Shown here: positions 26,392 through 37,300 of the stretch, one piece after another
Position numbering within the stretch: the first letter of the stretch is position 1
Layout: each line of letters begins with the position of its first letter
Program-made: the position numbers and the translations under genes
The notes under the pieces: model-generated
Told to the model about the DNA's origin: nothing
The model's database searches: none
Seen by the model: the letters and a program-made list of their open reading frames with translations, nothing else
From: Azoarcus sp. TTM-91
GTDB lineage: Bacteria > Pseudomonadota > Gammaproteobacteria > Burkholderiales > Rhodocyclaceae
Assembly (NCBI RefSeq): GCF_012911025.1
Contig: NZ_WUEI01000028.1
Coordinates: 1 to 49,890, forward strand
Direction of reading: 5' to 3'
Length of the DNA: 49,890 nucleotides

Positions 26392-26417
26392 ACCGCCTGG
26401 AGCCGGCTCCAGGCGGT
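26392..26417. terminator. perfect 26-base palindrome between kinase and TerB genes
   Basis: Two 13-base arms with no loop bases (arm ACCGCCTGGAGCC) lie in the 234-base gap between two leftward genes. No T run follows, so this could be a factor-dependent terminator, a processing hairpin or a protein site. The rest of the gap holds further GC-rich imperfect repeats and no gene. Confidence 0.35.
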
Positions 26418-26579
26418 TGCCCGCCGGTGCCCGCTCCCTGTGGCACCGGGCGGCCGGCCCGGCCAGCAATATTTCCCTTTCGCTTGCCCGGGCGATGACG
26501 AGGGCCGGTGGGGAGCCGGCAGCGTCCGGTAGGACCGTGCCACCCCGGCCGGAGGTTCCCGGTGCCGTGGCGCTGTGCT

Positions 26580-28634
26580 TCAGTGGCTGGCCGGCGACGC
26601 CAGCGGCAGCCGCAGGGTAAAGGTGGTGCCGGCGCCGGGCTGGCTTTCCAGCGTGATGTTGCCGCCCAGCCGCCCGACGATGCGCTTCACCAGGTACAGC
26701 CCCAGCCCGGCGCCGGCGGTGCCGCCGGCATTGCGGCCGCGCACGAACTTGAGGAAGACGTTGGCCTGCTCGGCTTCCGGGATGCCGGGGCCGGCATCGG
26801 TGACGCTGATCTCCACCGTGCTGCCGCCATTGGCGATGCGCAGGCCCACCTTGGCGCCGGCGGGAGAATACTTGAGGGCGTTGGTGACCAGGTTGTCCAC
26901 CACGATGCGCAGGTAGCTGCGGTCGCTGGTAAGGGTATCGGGCGCGCTGGCGAGCTCCACCTCCACCCGCTCCCGCTGCGGATCGATGGCGTCCAGCGAG
27001 TCGGCGACGAAGCGGTCCACCGGGAAGGTGCTGGGCTGCAGCTCGCGCTCCTCCATCAGGATGCGTTCGTTGCTGAGGAAGCGTTCGATGAGGTCGGCCA
27101 TGCGGTCGGAGGCGGCCTGGATCTTGTCCACCCGGCGCAGGTTGTCCGCCGAGAGGTTGGCCTGGGTGCCGCGCAGCATGTAGCTGCTGGCGTCGATGAT
27201 GGCCAGCGGCGTACGGAACTCGTGCGACACCATCATCAGGAACTCGTGCTGTTCTTCGCGCGCATGGCGTTCCACCTGCAGCGCGGCTTCCACCCGGTTC
27301 TTGCTCTCGCGCAGGGCCTGCTCGGTGGCGAGGCGGTGAGCGATCTCTTCGTTCAGCTCGCGGGTGCGCACCCGCACCCGGCGTTCCAGCATCGCCTCCG
27401 CCGACAGGGCGGCCTCCAGCGCGCTCTGCTGGGCGGCGCGGTGTTCCACCTGCAGGTCGTGGAAACGCTTGGCGAAGCCGGCGCTGAGGAGCAGCAGGTG
27501 GATGGCGGCGCCGACGATGTAGCCATGCTCGAACAAGGGATGGCTGGGCAGCAGGCCGAGGTTCATCAGCAGCCGGCCGTAGATGGCGCCGTAGAGGATG
27601 GCGAAGGCGAAAAGGTAGAGCCCGGCCATTGGCACCCGCCGTACCGCCAGCCTCACCGCCGCGCTCAGCATGAAGGTGATGCTGAGCACCGCGCCGGCCT
27701 GTATCACCGGCATCACCCGGCCGAATTCGCCCAGGGCGAAGCCGATGCAGCCCAGCACCGCGGCGGTCCACGAGCTGTATTCGTAGATGCGCGCGGCATT
27801 GGGGAAGTAGCTGCGCATGTTGAGCAGGCGCGCGCCGAAGGAGGCGCCGGCCGCGAGCGAGAGGGCGATGGAGATGCCGAGCAGGGCATCGCCGGTGTCC
27901 GCCAGGTCCACCCGGAAGAAGGGGGAGGACAGCCCCAGGCTGTGGATCACCGAATACGCGCTGGGCAGCGCATAAGCCAGGTACCAGCCGATGGCCGGGT
28001 TGCGGGTGTAATACCAGACGAAGCTGGCGGCCAGGCACAGCGCCAGCGCGATGCCGACGAAGGTGCCCAGCAGCCCGGAGATGGTGCTGCTGGAGTCCAG
28101 CAGCGCCAGCGGCTCCCACAGCCGCAGATGCGCCGCCAGCGAGTTGCGCGAGACCAGCCGCAGGTAGAGCGTGGGCGGGGTGCCGTCGAGCAGGCCGTCT
28201 TCCAGCTCGATCTGGAACACCGGGTTGCGCAGGCGGTAGGGGTACTCGTCCGCCGGCACGTTCTCGCCCCGGCGCAGTTCGCGGAAGCTGCCGTCCGGCA
28301 GCGGGAGGTAGAGGCGGGCGTCGTCCACCAGCGGGAAATCCACCTCCAGCAGCAACACCCGGGGCAGTTCCTCTATGCCCTCCAGCCGCAGGCGCAGCCA
28401 CACCGCGTCCGCGATATAGCCGAGGTTGAAGGTGGGCGAGGCGGGGCGCAGCGCATCCGGCCGCTGCGCCACTTCCTCCACGGTCAGCTGACGGCTGGCG
28501 TCCCGCAGCATCTCGACATGCCCGTCCAGCGGAATCTGCCCGGCGCGCTCCCCGGGCGCAGCGAGGCTGGCGCCGCCGGGCAGGGCGGCGAGCAGGCCGA
28601 ACAACAGCAGGAAACGGAGCAGGGCGGGGAGCAT
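26580..28634 (-). CDS. hybrid-free sensor histidine kinase with 7TM-DISM sensor
   Basis: This 684-aa kinase begins with a signal peptide (1-26) and a periplasmic 7TMR-DISM extracellular domain (about 30-175, with VWLRLRLEGIEELPRVLLLE). Seven membrane segments follow at about 185-390. A coiled coil at 395-455 leads to the kinase core: H471 in MMVSHEFRTPLAII, the N-box NLVTNALKYSP at 581-591, and ATP-lid DAGPGIPE and GAGLGLYLVKRIVG. 7TM-DISM proteins usually sense carbohydrates or other small ligands. It is divergent from the response regulator at 28803, its likely partner. Confidence 0.92.
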   Translation of the reverse strand: MLPALLRFLLLFGLLAALPGGASLAAPGERAGQIPLDGHVEMLRDASRQLTVEEVAQRPDALRPASPTFNLGYIADAVWLRLRLEGIEELPRVLLLEVDFPLVDDARLYLPLPDGSFRELRRGENVPADEYPYRLRNPVFQIELEDGLLDGTPPTLYLRLVSRNSLAAHLRLWEPLALLDSSSTISGLLGTFVGIALALCLAASFVWYYTRNPAIGWYLAYALPSAYSVIHSLGLSSPFFRVDLADTGDALLGISIALSLAAGASFGARLLNMRSYFPNAARIYEYSSWTAAVLGCIGFALGEFGRVMPVIQAGAVLSITFMLSAAVRLAVRRVPMAGLYLFAFAILYGAIYGRLLMNLGLLPSHPLFEHGYIVGAAIHLLLLSAGFAKRFHDLQVEHRAAQQSALEAALSAEAMLERRVRVRTRELNEEIAHRLATEQALRESKNRVEAALQVERHAREEQHEFLMMVSHEFRTPLAIIDASSYMLRGTQANLSADNLRRVDKIQAASDRMADLIERFLSNERILMEERELQPSTFPVDRFVADSLDAIDPQRERVEVELASAPDTLTSDRSYLRIVVDNLVTNALKYSPAGAKVGLRIANGGSTVEISVTDAGPGIPEAEQANVFLKFVRGRNAGGTAGAGLGLYLVKRIVGRLGGNITLESQPGAGTTFTLRLPLASPASH

Positions 28635-28757
28635 CGTCGTGGGAAGGCGGGCGGCGCGACGGGGGATGGACGGAAGGCGCGGAAAGGCTGCTGGAAGCGG
28701 GGCTGAAAGAGCGCCGCGGGCGGACGGGGATGGACGTCCTGCGCCGCGGGGCAGGTA

Positions 28758-28771
28758 TTATCGGCCGATAA
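28758..28771. promoter_or_regulatory. palindromic operator candidate TTATCGGCCGATAA
   Basis: This 14-base perfect palindrome lies in the 168-base spacer between the divergent kinase and regulator genes, 32 bases before the regulator ATG. It is the only AT-containing symmetric site in a GC-rich spacer. Autoregulation by the response regulator or another dimeric repressor is inferred. Confidence 0.4.
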
Positions 28772-28802
28772 ACCGCGATTACGACAAGGGAGACGCCCAC
28801 TC

Positions 28803-29468
28803 ATGGCTTTGCTTGCGCTGCTGGAGGATGAAACCGACCTCCGCGAAGAGCTGGAGGCCCACCTCTCCGCCTCCGGCCACACCGTGCTGACGGCCGGCTC
28901 CATCGCCGAGTTCGAGCTGGTGGCCGCCAGCGCCCGGCTGGACATCGCCGTCATCGACCGGGGGCTGCCGGACGGCGACGGCATCAGCGTGGCCGATTCC
29001 CTGCGCCGCAGTTCGCCTACCACCGGCATCATCCTGCTCACCGCCCGCGGCTCGGTGGACGACAAGATCGCCGGCCTGCAGGGCGGGGCGGACCACTATC
29101 TGGTGAAGCCGGTGAAGCTGCCTGAACTGAGCGCCCATGTGGCCGCCCTGCTGCGCCGCCTGCCGGCGGGCTGGCGCCTGGTGGCGCACGAGTGCTGCCT
29201 GTACGCCCCGGACAACGCCAAGCTGGTGCTCTCCAACCGCGAATTCGATTTCCTTGCGCTGCTCGCGCGCGGCGGCAGCCGGGTGGTGACCCGCCGCGAG
29301 GTGGTGGAAGCCTTCGGCGAGGACTGGTTCTCCTACGACCTGCGCCGCCTCGACACCCTGGTAAGCCGGCTGCGCCGTCGCTGCCGCGACGAGGCCGGCC
29401 ACGAGCTGCCGATCCGTACCGAGCATGGCCGCGGCTACCTCACCGCCGAACTCATCGAAAGCACCTGA
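28803..29468 (+). CDS. OmpR-family response regulator
   Basis: This 221-aa protein has a receiver domain (LLALLEDETDLREEL acidic pocket, D52 in AVIDRGLPDGDG, K102 in YLVKPVK). A winged-helix output domain follows (KLVLSNREFDFLALLARGG, RLDTLVSRLRRRC, IRTEHGRGYLT). It lies divergent to the 7TM-DISM kinase at 26580-28634, which fits a cognate pair. It is also the nearest regulator upstream of the two-partner secretion genes, though no direct link is visible. Confidence 0.93.
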   Translation: MALLALLEDETDLREELEAHLSASGHTVLTAGSIAEFELVAASARLDIAVIDRGLPDGDGISVADSLRRSSPTTGIILLTARGSVDDKIAGLQGGADHYLVKPVKLPELSAHVAALLRRLPAGWRLVAHECCLYAPDNAKLVLSNREFDFLALLARGGSRVVTRREVVEAFGEDWFSYDLRRLDTLVSRLRRRCRDEAGHELPIRTEHGRGYLTAELIEST

Positions 29469-29651
29469 GGCCGGGTCGTCGCGCCTGGTCCCGCCGCTTT
29501 TGTTGACGCCGGAGCTCGATTTAGCACGCCCCATGTAAGGAGTTGACAGCTTTTCGCCCCGACCCGCTTCCTACAATCGCCCACCGTTTGTTAACAATCT
29601 CCTGAATCCTGCCTCTTGCCCGGCGGATCGGGAAAGGGCGAGAGGTTCGTT

Positions 29652-31304
29652 GTGAAGCAAAAGTCGAGGAGTGTGGGATGTCGCCTGGGTGTACTGGCTG
29701 CGGCGCTCGGTAGCCTGGGAGCTGGCCTGGCGCAGGCGCAAACGACGCTGACGCCCGGCGCGATCATGGAGACGGTGCCCAAGGAGGCGCCGCAGATTCC
29801 CCAGCCGCGACGCGATGCGCCGGTACAGGTGACGCCGGTCGAAGGCGCCCGCAATCTCGATCCGAACGCGCCGCGCTTCGCGGTGAGCAGCTTCAAGATC
29901 ACCGGCAACTCCGCCATCGACGCCGCCGAACTCCAGGGCGTGGTCGCCGAGCGCGTCGGCAAGTCCTACAACCTCTTCGAACTGCAGAAAGTTGCCGACG
30001 AGCTGACTGCCTACTACCGCCAGCGCGGCTACCCGGTTGCCCGCGCGGTGCTGCCGGCGCAGAAGGTGGAAGGTGGCGCGGTGACCATAGAGATCATCGA
30101 AGGCCGTGCCGATTCGGTCACCTTCGAAGGCAACGAAACCTACAGCGAATCCCTGCTGCAACGCTGGGCCGCGCCGCTGATCGGTAAGCCGGTGAAGCTG
30201 GACGCGGTGGAAGAGCGCATGCTCGCCATCGACGACCTGCCGGGCGTGACCGCCTCCGCGGTGCTCACCCAGGGCGCCCTCTACGGTGGCACCAACCTGG
30301 CGGTGCAAGTGGATGACAAGCCGGTTGAGGGCCAGGTCAGCCTGAACAACTACGGCCGCAAGGAAGTGGGCGAGGGCCGTATCGACGCCAACCTGGCGCT
30401 GAACAACCCCCTCGGCATCGGCGACCAGATCGGCGTGCGCACCAGCTACTCCGACGGCGGCCTGCTGCGCCTGTACGGCGCCAGCTACAGCCTGCCGCTG
30501 AACATCTACGGCACCCGCCTGGCGCTGAGCTACACCACGGTGGATTACCGCATCGGCGGTGATCTGCGCGACCTCGACCTCAACGGCAAGAGCGAGATCG
30601 CCTCCGCCACCGTGCTGCACCCCTTCCTGCGCAGCCAGCGCGAGAACCTGTTCGGCACCGTGGCGGTGCGCAGCTTCTCCGGCCGCCAATACACCGACGA
30701 CCTGCGCCTGTCCGACAGCGATGTCACCGTGCTGGAACTGGGCGTGGCCTGGAACCGCATCCACGACGACTTCAGCTACACCGCCGCCAGCATGCGGGTG
30801 AGCAGCAACTTCCGCGACAGCGACAAGGGCACCCGCAACGACGCGCACAAATTCAAGATCGAGGGCGAGGCCACCCACCTGATGCCCCTCGCCACCAATT
30901 GGGATCTGAAGCTGACCGGAGCCGGCCTGTGGTCGCCGGACGCGCTGATCGACGCTGAGCGCTTCAGCCTCGGCGGCCCGACCTCGGTGCGCGGCTACCC
31001 GGCCGCCGACGTGCTCGGCGACCGCGGCATCTTCGGCAGCGTGGAGGCGCGCTACCGGGTGAGCCTGGGCACCGCCCCCGGCTTCATCTCCGCCTTCGTC
31101 GATGGCGGCCGCACCGCGCGCAAGTACGCCGCCGCAGGCACCGCCGAAGCCCGCAACCTCGCCAGCGTCGGCGTCGGCTTCACCATCCAGCCGAGCGAGC
31201 ATTTCAACGCCCAGATCATGGCCGCCGTGCCCGTCACGTCGACCGACCCGGGCGACGACCGCAACTACGGCCGTCTCTGGGTAAGCCTCAACGGCGCGTT
31301 CTGA
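29652..31304 (+). CDS. two-partner secretion transporter TpsB (ShlB/FhaC/HecB family)
   Basis: This outer-membrane protein of about 550 aa exports the TpsA partner encoded next. A signal peptide covers about 1-30 (VLAAALGSLGAGLAQAQ). A proline-rich plug linker is followed by two POTRA domains (about 75-225, with RFAVSSFKITGNSAIDAAEL and GGAVTIEIIEGRADSVTFEG). The beta-barrel has SLGGPTSVRGYPAADVLGD, whose VRGY is the conserved L6-loop motif, and ends in phenylalanine (SLNGAF) as barrel proteins do. GTG at 29652 with GAGAGG upstream starts right at the signal peptide; an earlier TTG at 29616 is possible. Confidence 0.93.
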   Translation: MKQKSRSVGCRLGVLAAALGSLGAGLAQAQTTLTPGAIMETVPKEAPQIPQPRRDAPVQVTPVEGARNLDPNAPRFAVSSFKITGNSAIDAAELQGVVAERVGKSYNLFELQKVADELTAYYRQRGYPVARAVLPAQKVEGGAVTIEIIEGRADSVTFEGNETYSESLLQRWAAPLIGKPVKLDAVEERMLAIDDLPGVTASAVLTQGALYGGTNLAVQVDDKPVEGQVSLNNYGRKEVGEGRIDANLALNNPLGIGDQIGVRTSYSDGGLLRLYGASYSLPLNIYGTRLALSYTTVDYRIGGDLRDLDLNGKSEIASATVLHPFLRSQRENLFGTVAVRSFSGRQYTDDLRLSDSDVTVLELGVAWNRIHDDFSYTAASMRVSSNFRDSDKGTRNDAHKFKIEGEATHLMPLATNWDLKLTGAGLWSPDALIDAERFSLGGPTSVRGYPAADVLGDRGIFGSVEARYRVSLGTAPGFISAFVDGGRTARKYAAAGTAEARNLASVGVGFTIQPSEHFNAQIMAAVPVTSTDPGDDRNYGRLWVSLNGAF

Positions 31305-31332
31305 CGCGCGCACGACCGCAAGGAATTCCGCA

Positions 31333-34300
31333 ATGAGCACAAACATGCAAAAAGAAACCCACCCGGCCGTCCGCGTCTTTCGCCTGAACCCGGTGACCCA
31401 GGCCCTGGCCGGCGTCGCCGCCGCCATCCCGGCGCTCGCCTTCGCGCAGATGCCCACCGGCGGCAACGTCGTCTCCGGCGGCGCCACCATCACCGCGCCG
31501 GACGCCAACCACACCGTCATCCAGCAGACGACCGGCAAGGCCATCATCAACTGGGACAGCTTCTCCATCGGCCAGAACGGCTACGTGCAGTTCATCCAGC
31601 CGGGCAGCAGCGCCATCGCGCTGAACCGGGTGGTGGGCGCCGATCCGTCCTCCATCCTGGGCAACCTGTCCGCCAACGGCCAGGTCTTCCTGGTGAACCC
31701 CAATGGCATCTTCTTCGGCGCCGGCTCGGTGGTTAACGTGGCCGGCATCGTCGCCACCACGCTGAACATCAGCGACGCCGACTTCCTCGCCGGCAACTAC
31801 CGCTTCGTCAAGGGCGGCTCCGACGCGCGGGTGGTCAACGCCGGCACCATCAACGCCGCCAACGGCGGCTACGTGGTGCTGGCCGGCGACTATGTTTCCA
31901 ACGCCAGCGGCGGCGTGGTCGATGCCCAGCTGGGCACCGCGCTGCTGGCCTCCGGCAACGCGCTGACGCTGGAGCTGGAAGGCAACAGCCTGGTGCGCTA
32001 CGCGGTGGATGAAGCCACCGTGGCCCACCTCGCCGGCGTGGACAACGCCGGCAGCATCCTCGCCAACGGCGGCCGGGTGATCATGACCGCCAAGGTGGCG
32101 GGCGACCTCGCCTCCATGGTGGTGAACAACACCGGCCTGGTGCAGGCCCAGAGCACCGTCGAGCGCGACGGCATCGTCTACTTGGTGGGCGAGGGCGGCA
32201 GCGTGGCCAACGCCGGCAAGCTGGATGTCTCCGCCCAGGCCGGCGCCAACGGTGGCCATGTGGACATCGTGGCCGATGGCGACATCGTGCATGCCGCCGG
32301 CAGCGTGATCGACATCAGCGGCGCCGCCACCGGCAGCTCCAACGCCGGCACCGTCTACACCTGGGCCGACGGCGCCAACCGCTTCAACAGTGGCGCCACC
32401 ATCGTCGGCAAGGGCGGTGCGGAAGGCGGCAATGGCGGCTTCGTCGAGCTGTCCGGCAACAAGGTGGTCTACCGTGGCCTGCTGGACCTGACCGCGGTGG
32501 CGGGCACCGCCGGCTGGCTGCTGGTCGATCCGACCGAGATCACTATCAAGAGCGGCAGCGGCAGCGGCGACGCCGCAACCTTCTACGAGACCGACCTGGA
32601 GTCCGCGCTGGTGGGCACCAGCAACGTGGTGCTGCAGGCCAGCAACACCGGCGCCGGCAACACCGCCTCCATCACCATGGAAGCGCTGAGCGATGGCGAA
32701 CTCACCGGCACCGGCACCGCCGGCCTGACGCTGGCGGTGAATGCGCAGAACGGCGCCACCGGCAGCATCACCTTCCAGAACAAGAGCGACACCATCAACA
32801 TCGGCGGCGACCTGGTGCTGTCCGTCACCGATGGCAACGGCGTGGGCGCGGGTGCTGGCGTCGGCACCATCGACGTCGGCAATCTGACGTCCAAGAGCAA
32901 CATCGACCTCACCGCCGGCAGCATCGCCACCCGCAACCTGACCGTCGCCAACAGCGCGGCGAACGGCAGCAACGCCGCCTACGCGATCAACGCCGACGCC
33001 ACCACCGGCGATCTGACGGTGGATGGCGATGTTTCCCTGATCGTCAGCAACACGGCTGCCGCGGGCGTCAAGACCTCGGTGGACCTGCAGGCCGCTGGCG
33101 CGGTGAACATCACCGGCGACCTGGTGTCCAGCGCCACCGGCGTGGGCTACTACCACTACAACTACACCACCCCGGGCAGCGCGGCCACCAGCTACTACAG
33201 CACTTACGCTGACCGCAGCGATCCCTGGACCCTGGTCGACCAGGGCGATCACAAGATCGAGAGCTCCCTCAACGTGGGGGCGGGCGGCAACCTGACCATC
33301 GGCGGCACCACCACGGTGACGGCCACCGACAACAACACCGCCTTCACCGGCGGCAACGCCGGCGGCTACTTCCAGACCGCGACCTCGACCACGCACAACT
33401 TCTGGCGCCCGACGGCGGCCACCGCAACCGCCAACGTGACCGCCGGCGGCGCCGTCACCCTGGGCGGCCTGACCACGGTGAAGGCGGACGGCTACGCCAC
33501 CGCCTCCTACAGCGAGGTCGAGTCCTGGAACGACATGGTGTTGCAGTACAACTACACCACCAAGAACCAGTCGGTCTCCAGCAACTGCAACCCGACCTGC
33601 ACCTACAACAACTACACCATCACCAACGTCAAGGGTTCGGCCACCGGCAACTACGTGTGGAGCTTCACCTACAACGATGGCCCGAGCACGGCGAGCAACA
33701 GCCCGTCCTACTCCTCCTATACCGACAGCCACAGCGCCAGTGCCTCCACCCAACTCGGCTACAGCGGGCAGACGGGCGTTACCGCGTCGCTGAACGTGAA
33801 CGCGGGCGGCAGCGTCACCACGAACGGCCTGGACGTTGCCATCGTCAATCGCTCCAGCACCAGCTCCACCTCTTACACCGACACCAACTGGGGCCACCAG
33901 GACTCCAGCAACGTCGGCGCGTCGGTGAGCGGCGCGCGCGAAGTCAATTACAGCGACAGCTTCGACAGGAGCTGGGCGGCCGCCCGTTCCACCGCCACCA
34001 CCACCATCAGCTCCGGCGACAACCAGGCGGTGACGCTGAACGGCAACAGCAACACCTCCGCCAGCTTCACCGAGTTCGCTCAGGTGGACACCGCGCTGGC
34101 CGGCGCCACCATGACCGTCACCGCCGGCCAGAACGGCGGCAGCAGCGGTAGCGGCAACATCAACGTCAACGGCAACGTGACGGTGAGCGGCGGCGACAGC
34201 ACCAATCCGGTGGCGCTCACCCTGACCAGCCTGGACGGCAACGTCGTGCAGGCCGCCGGCACCAGCATCACGGTGAACAACAGCTACACCGCCGGCGATG

Positions 34301-37300
34301 CCGATGCCACGCTGGAAGCCTCCGCCGGCAGCCTGCTGCTGCAGAGCATCAGCGTCGCCGCCGGCCACAATGCACAGCTCACCGGTTCCGCGCTGGACGA
34401 CATCATCGTGGCCGGCACGCTGACCGCCCATGAAGCCGCCGGCACCAACAACACGCTGAGCCGCATCGCGCTGCAGACGACGGATGGCGACATCACCCTG
34501 GAAGACGCGGTGCGCTCCGAGTCGGCCGTGTCCGCGGTGGTCGATGTCGATGCGGGGCGTGACCTCACCGTCAACGGCGCGACCAGCGCGGTGGCGGACG
34601 GCGCCGGCAACACCAGCGATTCGTTCAGCACCAACGCCTCCATCACCTTCGCCAGTGGCGGCGACATGACCATCAACGGCACCACCACCGTGGATGTGGA
34701 TGCCGCCAGCTACGGGCACCTGGGCCCCTACTACCCGTACTACAACTACCCGTATGCCACCACCACCAACGGCGTCATCCAGATGTCCAGCGGCGGGAAC
34801 CTCCTGCTGAACAACACGGTGACGGCGACGGCGGACAGCGCTGGCTACAACGGCACCTCCAACGGCACTTACACCGGCAACGCCACCACCAGCATCACCA
34901 TCAGCAGCGACGGCAACCTCACCGTCAACGAACTCATCAGCGCCACCTCCGGCAGCACCAGCAACGCGACCGCGGTCGGTGGCGGCAATGCCGGCAGCAC
35001 CAGCGCCTCCGTCCAGCTCTCCAGCGACGGCACCACCGAGATCAACGCGGTGGTCCGCAGCAATGCGACCAGCGTCACCAACCAGGCCAGCGCCACCACC
35101 GTGGTGGGCGGCGGCGACCTGCTGACGCTGAACGAAGACGTGCTGGCGACCGGCGCCTCCGCGGCCACCGTCACCCTGAACAGCACCAATGCCGGCGGCG
35201 AGATCGTGCAACTCGCCGGCAAGACGGCGCGCGCCACCGCCGCCTCCGCAACCGCCAACGTGAACACCGCGGCGACCGGTTCGGTGGACCTGCGCAGCGT
35301 GGAAGCCCTGGGCACCAGCAACGCCAGCCTGACGATGAACGTGGGCTCCGGCGTGGTGGACGTCCTCACCAGCACCGCCTCCGCGGGCAGCGCCAGCGCC
35401 TCGCTGACCACCCAGGATGCCGATGGCACGCTGACCCTGGTGGACTCGGTGACGGTGACCGGCAACAAGACCACCGCCGGCGAAAGCGCCGCCCTGGTGG
35501 TGAACGCCGCCGGCGGCCTGGATGCCTCGAGCTCCGTCATCGCCGTCAGCAACAACTCGACCACCGCGAGCACCGGCGCGCGCGCCCAGATCACGGCCGG
35601 CGGCTCGGTGACGCTGGACGACATCCTGGTGACGACCGTGGGTGCCACCGGCTCCGGCTCCACCGCCAGCCTCGTCCTGAACGCCGGTGACGCCACGGTG
35701 ACCGACTTCGCCGTCAGCTCCGACCATGGCGCGGCCTCGGCCAGCTTCACCACCACCAGTGGCGATCTGACGCTGAATGGCATCGGCCGCGTCTACGGCA
35801 ACGGCGTGGGTACCTTCGCCGGGTTGTCCGCCAGCGTGGCCGGCGACCTCGACACCTCCGCGGCTTCCCTGGAGGTGCGTAACCAGAGCACGCTGTCGTC
35901 CGCCCATGCGAACGCAACGCTGGCGGCCACCGGCACCGCAACCATCGGCGACCTCAGCGTTAGCAGTGACGGCACGAACGGCGCCGTCACCGTCAACCTG
36001 TCCGGCGCGGATGGACTGACGGTGAGCGGCGAAGTGACCGCCACCTCGCTCGCCACCGGCGGCACCGCCACCGTCTCCCTTGGCTCCGCCGACGGCAACG
36101 TGAACGTGCTGGCGAACGCGCTGGTGCTGGCCAACAGCCACGGCTTTGCCAGCCTGTCCAGCGGTTCGGCTACCGGCGGCGTGCTGGATGGCGCGCTGCG
36201 GGCGAACTCGACCCACAACGGCGCCCAGCTCTCGATCGAGGCCGACGGCGGCGTGCTGTCGCAGGGTGCGGCCGGCGTGCTGCGTGCCGGCGCTGCCACC
36301 AACAGCCTGCTGGAAGTGCACGCCGGCGACAGCGTGCTCGACCTGAACGGTACGCTCCAGGCCGTGGCCACCAGTGGTTCCGCGACGCTGGACGTGATCG
36401 GCGCTTCCGGCAGCATCGCCGATTTCGAAGCCACCAGCGCTTTCAGCAACGCTTCCGCCTTCATCAGCGGCAACAACGCCAACGGCACCCTGGTGCTGGA
36501 TGGGGCCGGCTCGGTGAGCGCCAACAGCGCTGGCAGCACCGGTGCCCTGCTGTCGATTGCCACCGTGGGCGCGCTCGACACCAGCACCGGTACGCTGGAC
36601 GTCGGCAATGGCGCCACCACCAGCGGTGCAGGCGCGAGCATGGCGGTGGACGCGAACGGCAACGTCACGCTGGGGCAGGTGGATCTGGCTACCGGTGGCG
36701 TCAATGGCCTCGCCGAGCTCACGGTTACCAGCAACGCCGGCAACGTCAGCTTCGTCGGCGAGGTCAGCGTCAACGGCAACGGTTCCGGCAGCAACACGGT
36801 GGTCAGCGCCACCGCAGCCGGCAACCTGCTGGTGGGCAACGGTGCCGGGATCAGCGCCAGCGCACCCGACGGCTATGCCGCGGTGACGCTGACGGCGGAC
36901 GGCAGCGCCACCATCAACGGCGACGTCGGCGCCACCGGCTCCGGCTCCGCGGCAGTGGCCATCACCGGCACCACCGGCGTGGCGCAGGGCGCGGCGAGCG
37001 AGATCGTCGCTGACGGTGGCACGACCGCCACGACCACCCTCACCGGTGCCGGCGTGCAAGTGGCTGGCCTGGTCCAGGCCAACGCCGGCAGCGGCGATGC
37101 CAACCTGAGCCTGGTGCCCCAAGGCGGCAACATCACCGTCGCCCAGGGCGGCCACGTGCTCGCCGCTTCGGCGGCCGCGGATGCCAAGGTGACGCTGGAT
37201 GGCGCCAACAACCTGGTTCTCAACGGCATGCTGGAAGTCTCCGCGCTGTCCGGCGAAGCCAAGGTCAGCATCGACGACATCGGCACCTCGCTGACCCAGG

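Noticed and set aside
29543..29577. TTGACA and TACAAT as a promoter for the TpsB gene
   Set aside because: The spacing is 23 bases, too long for a standard sigma-70 promoter.
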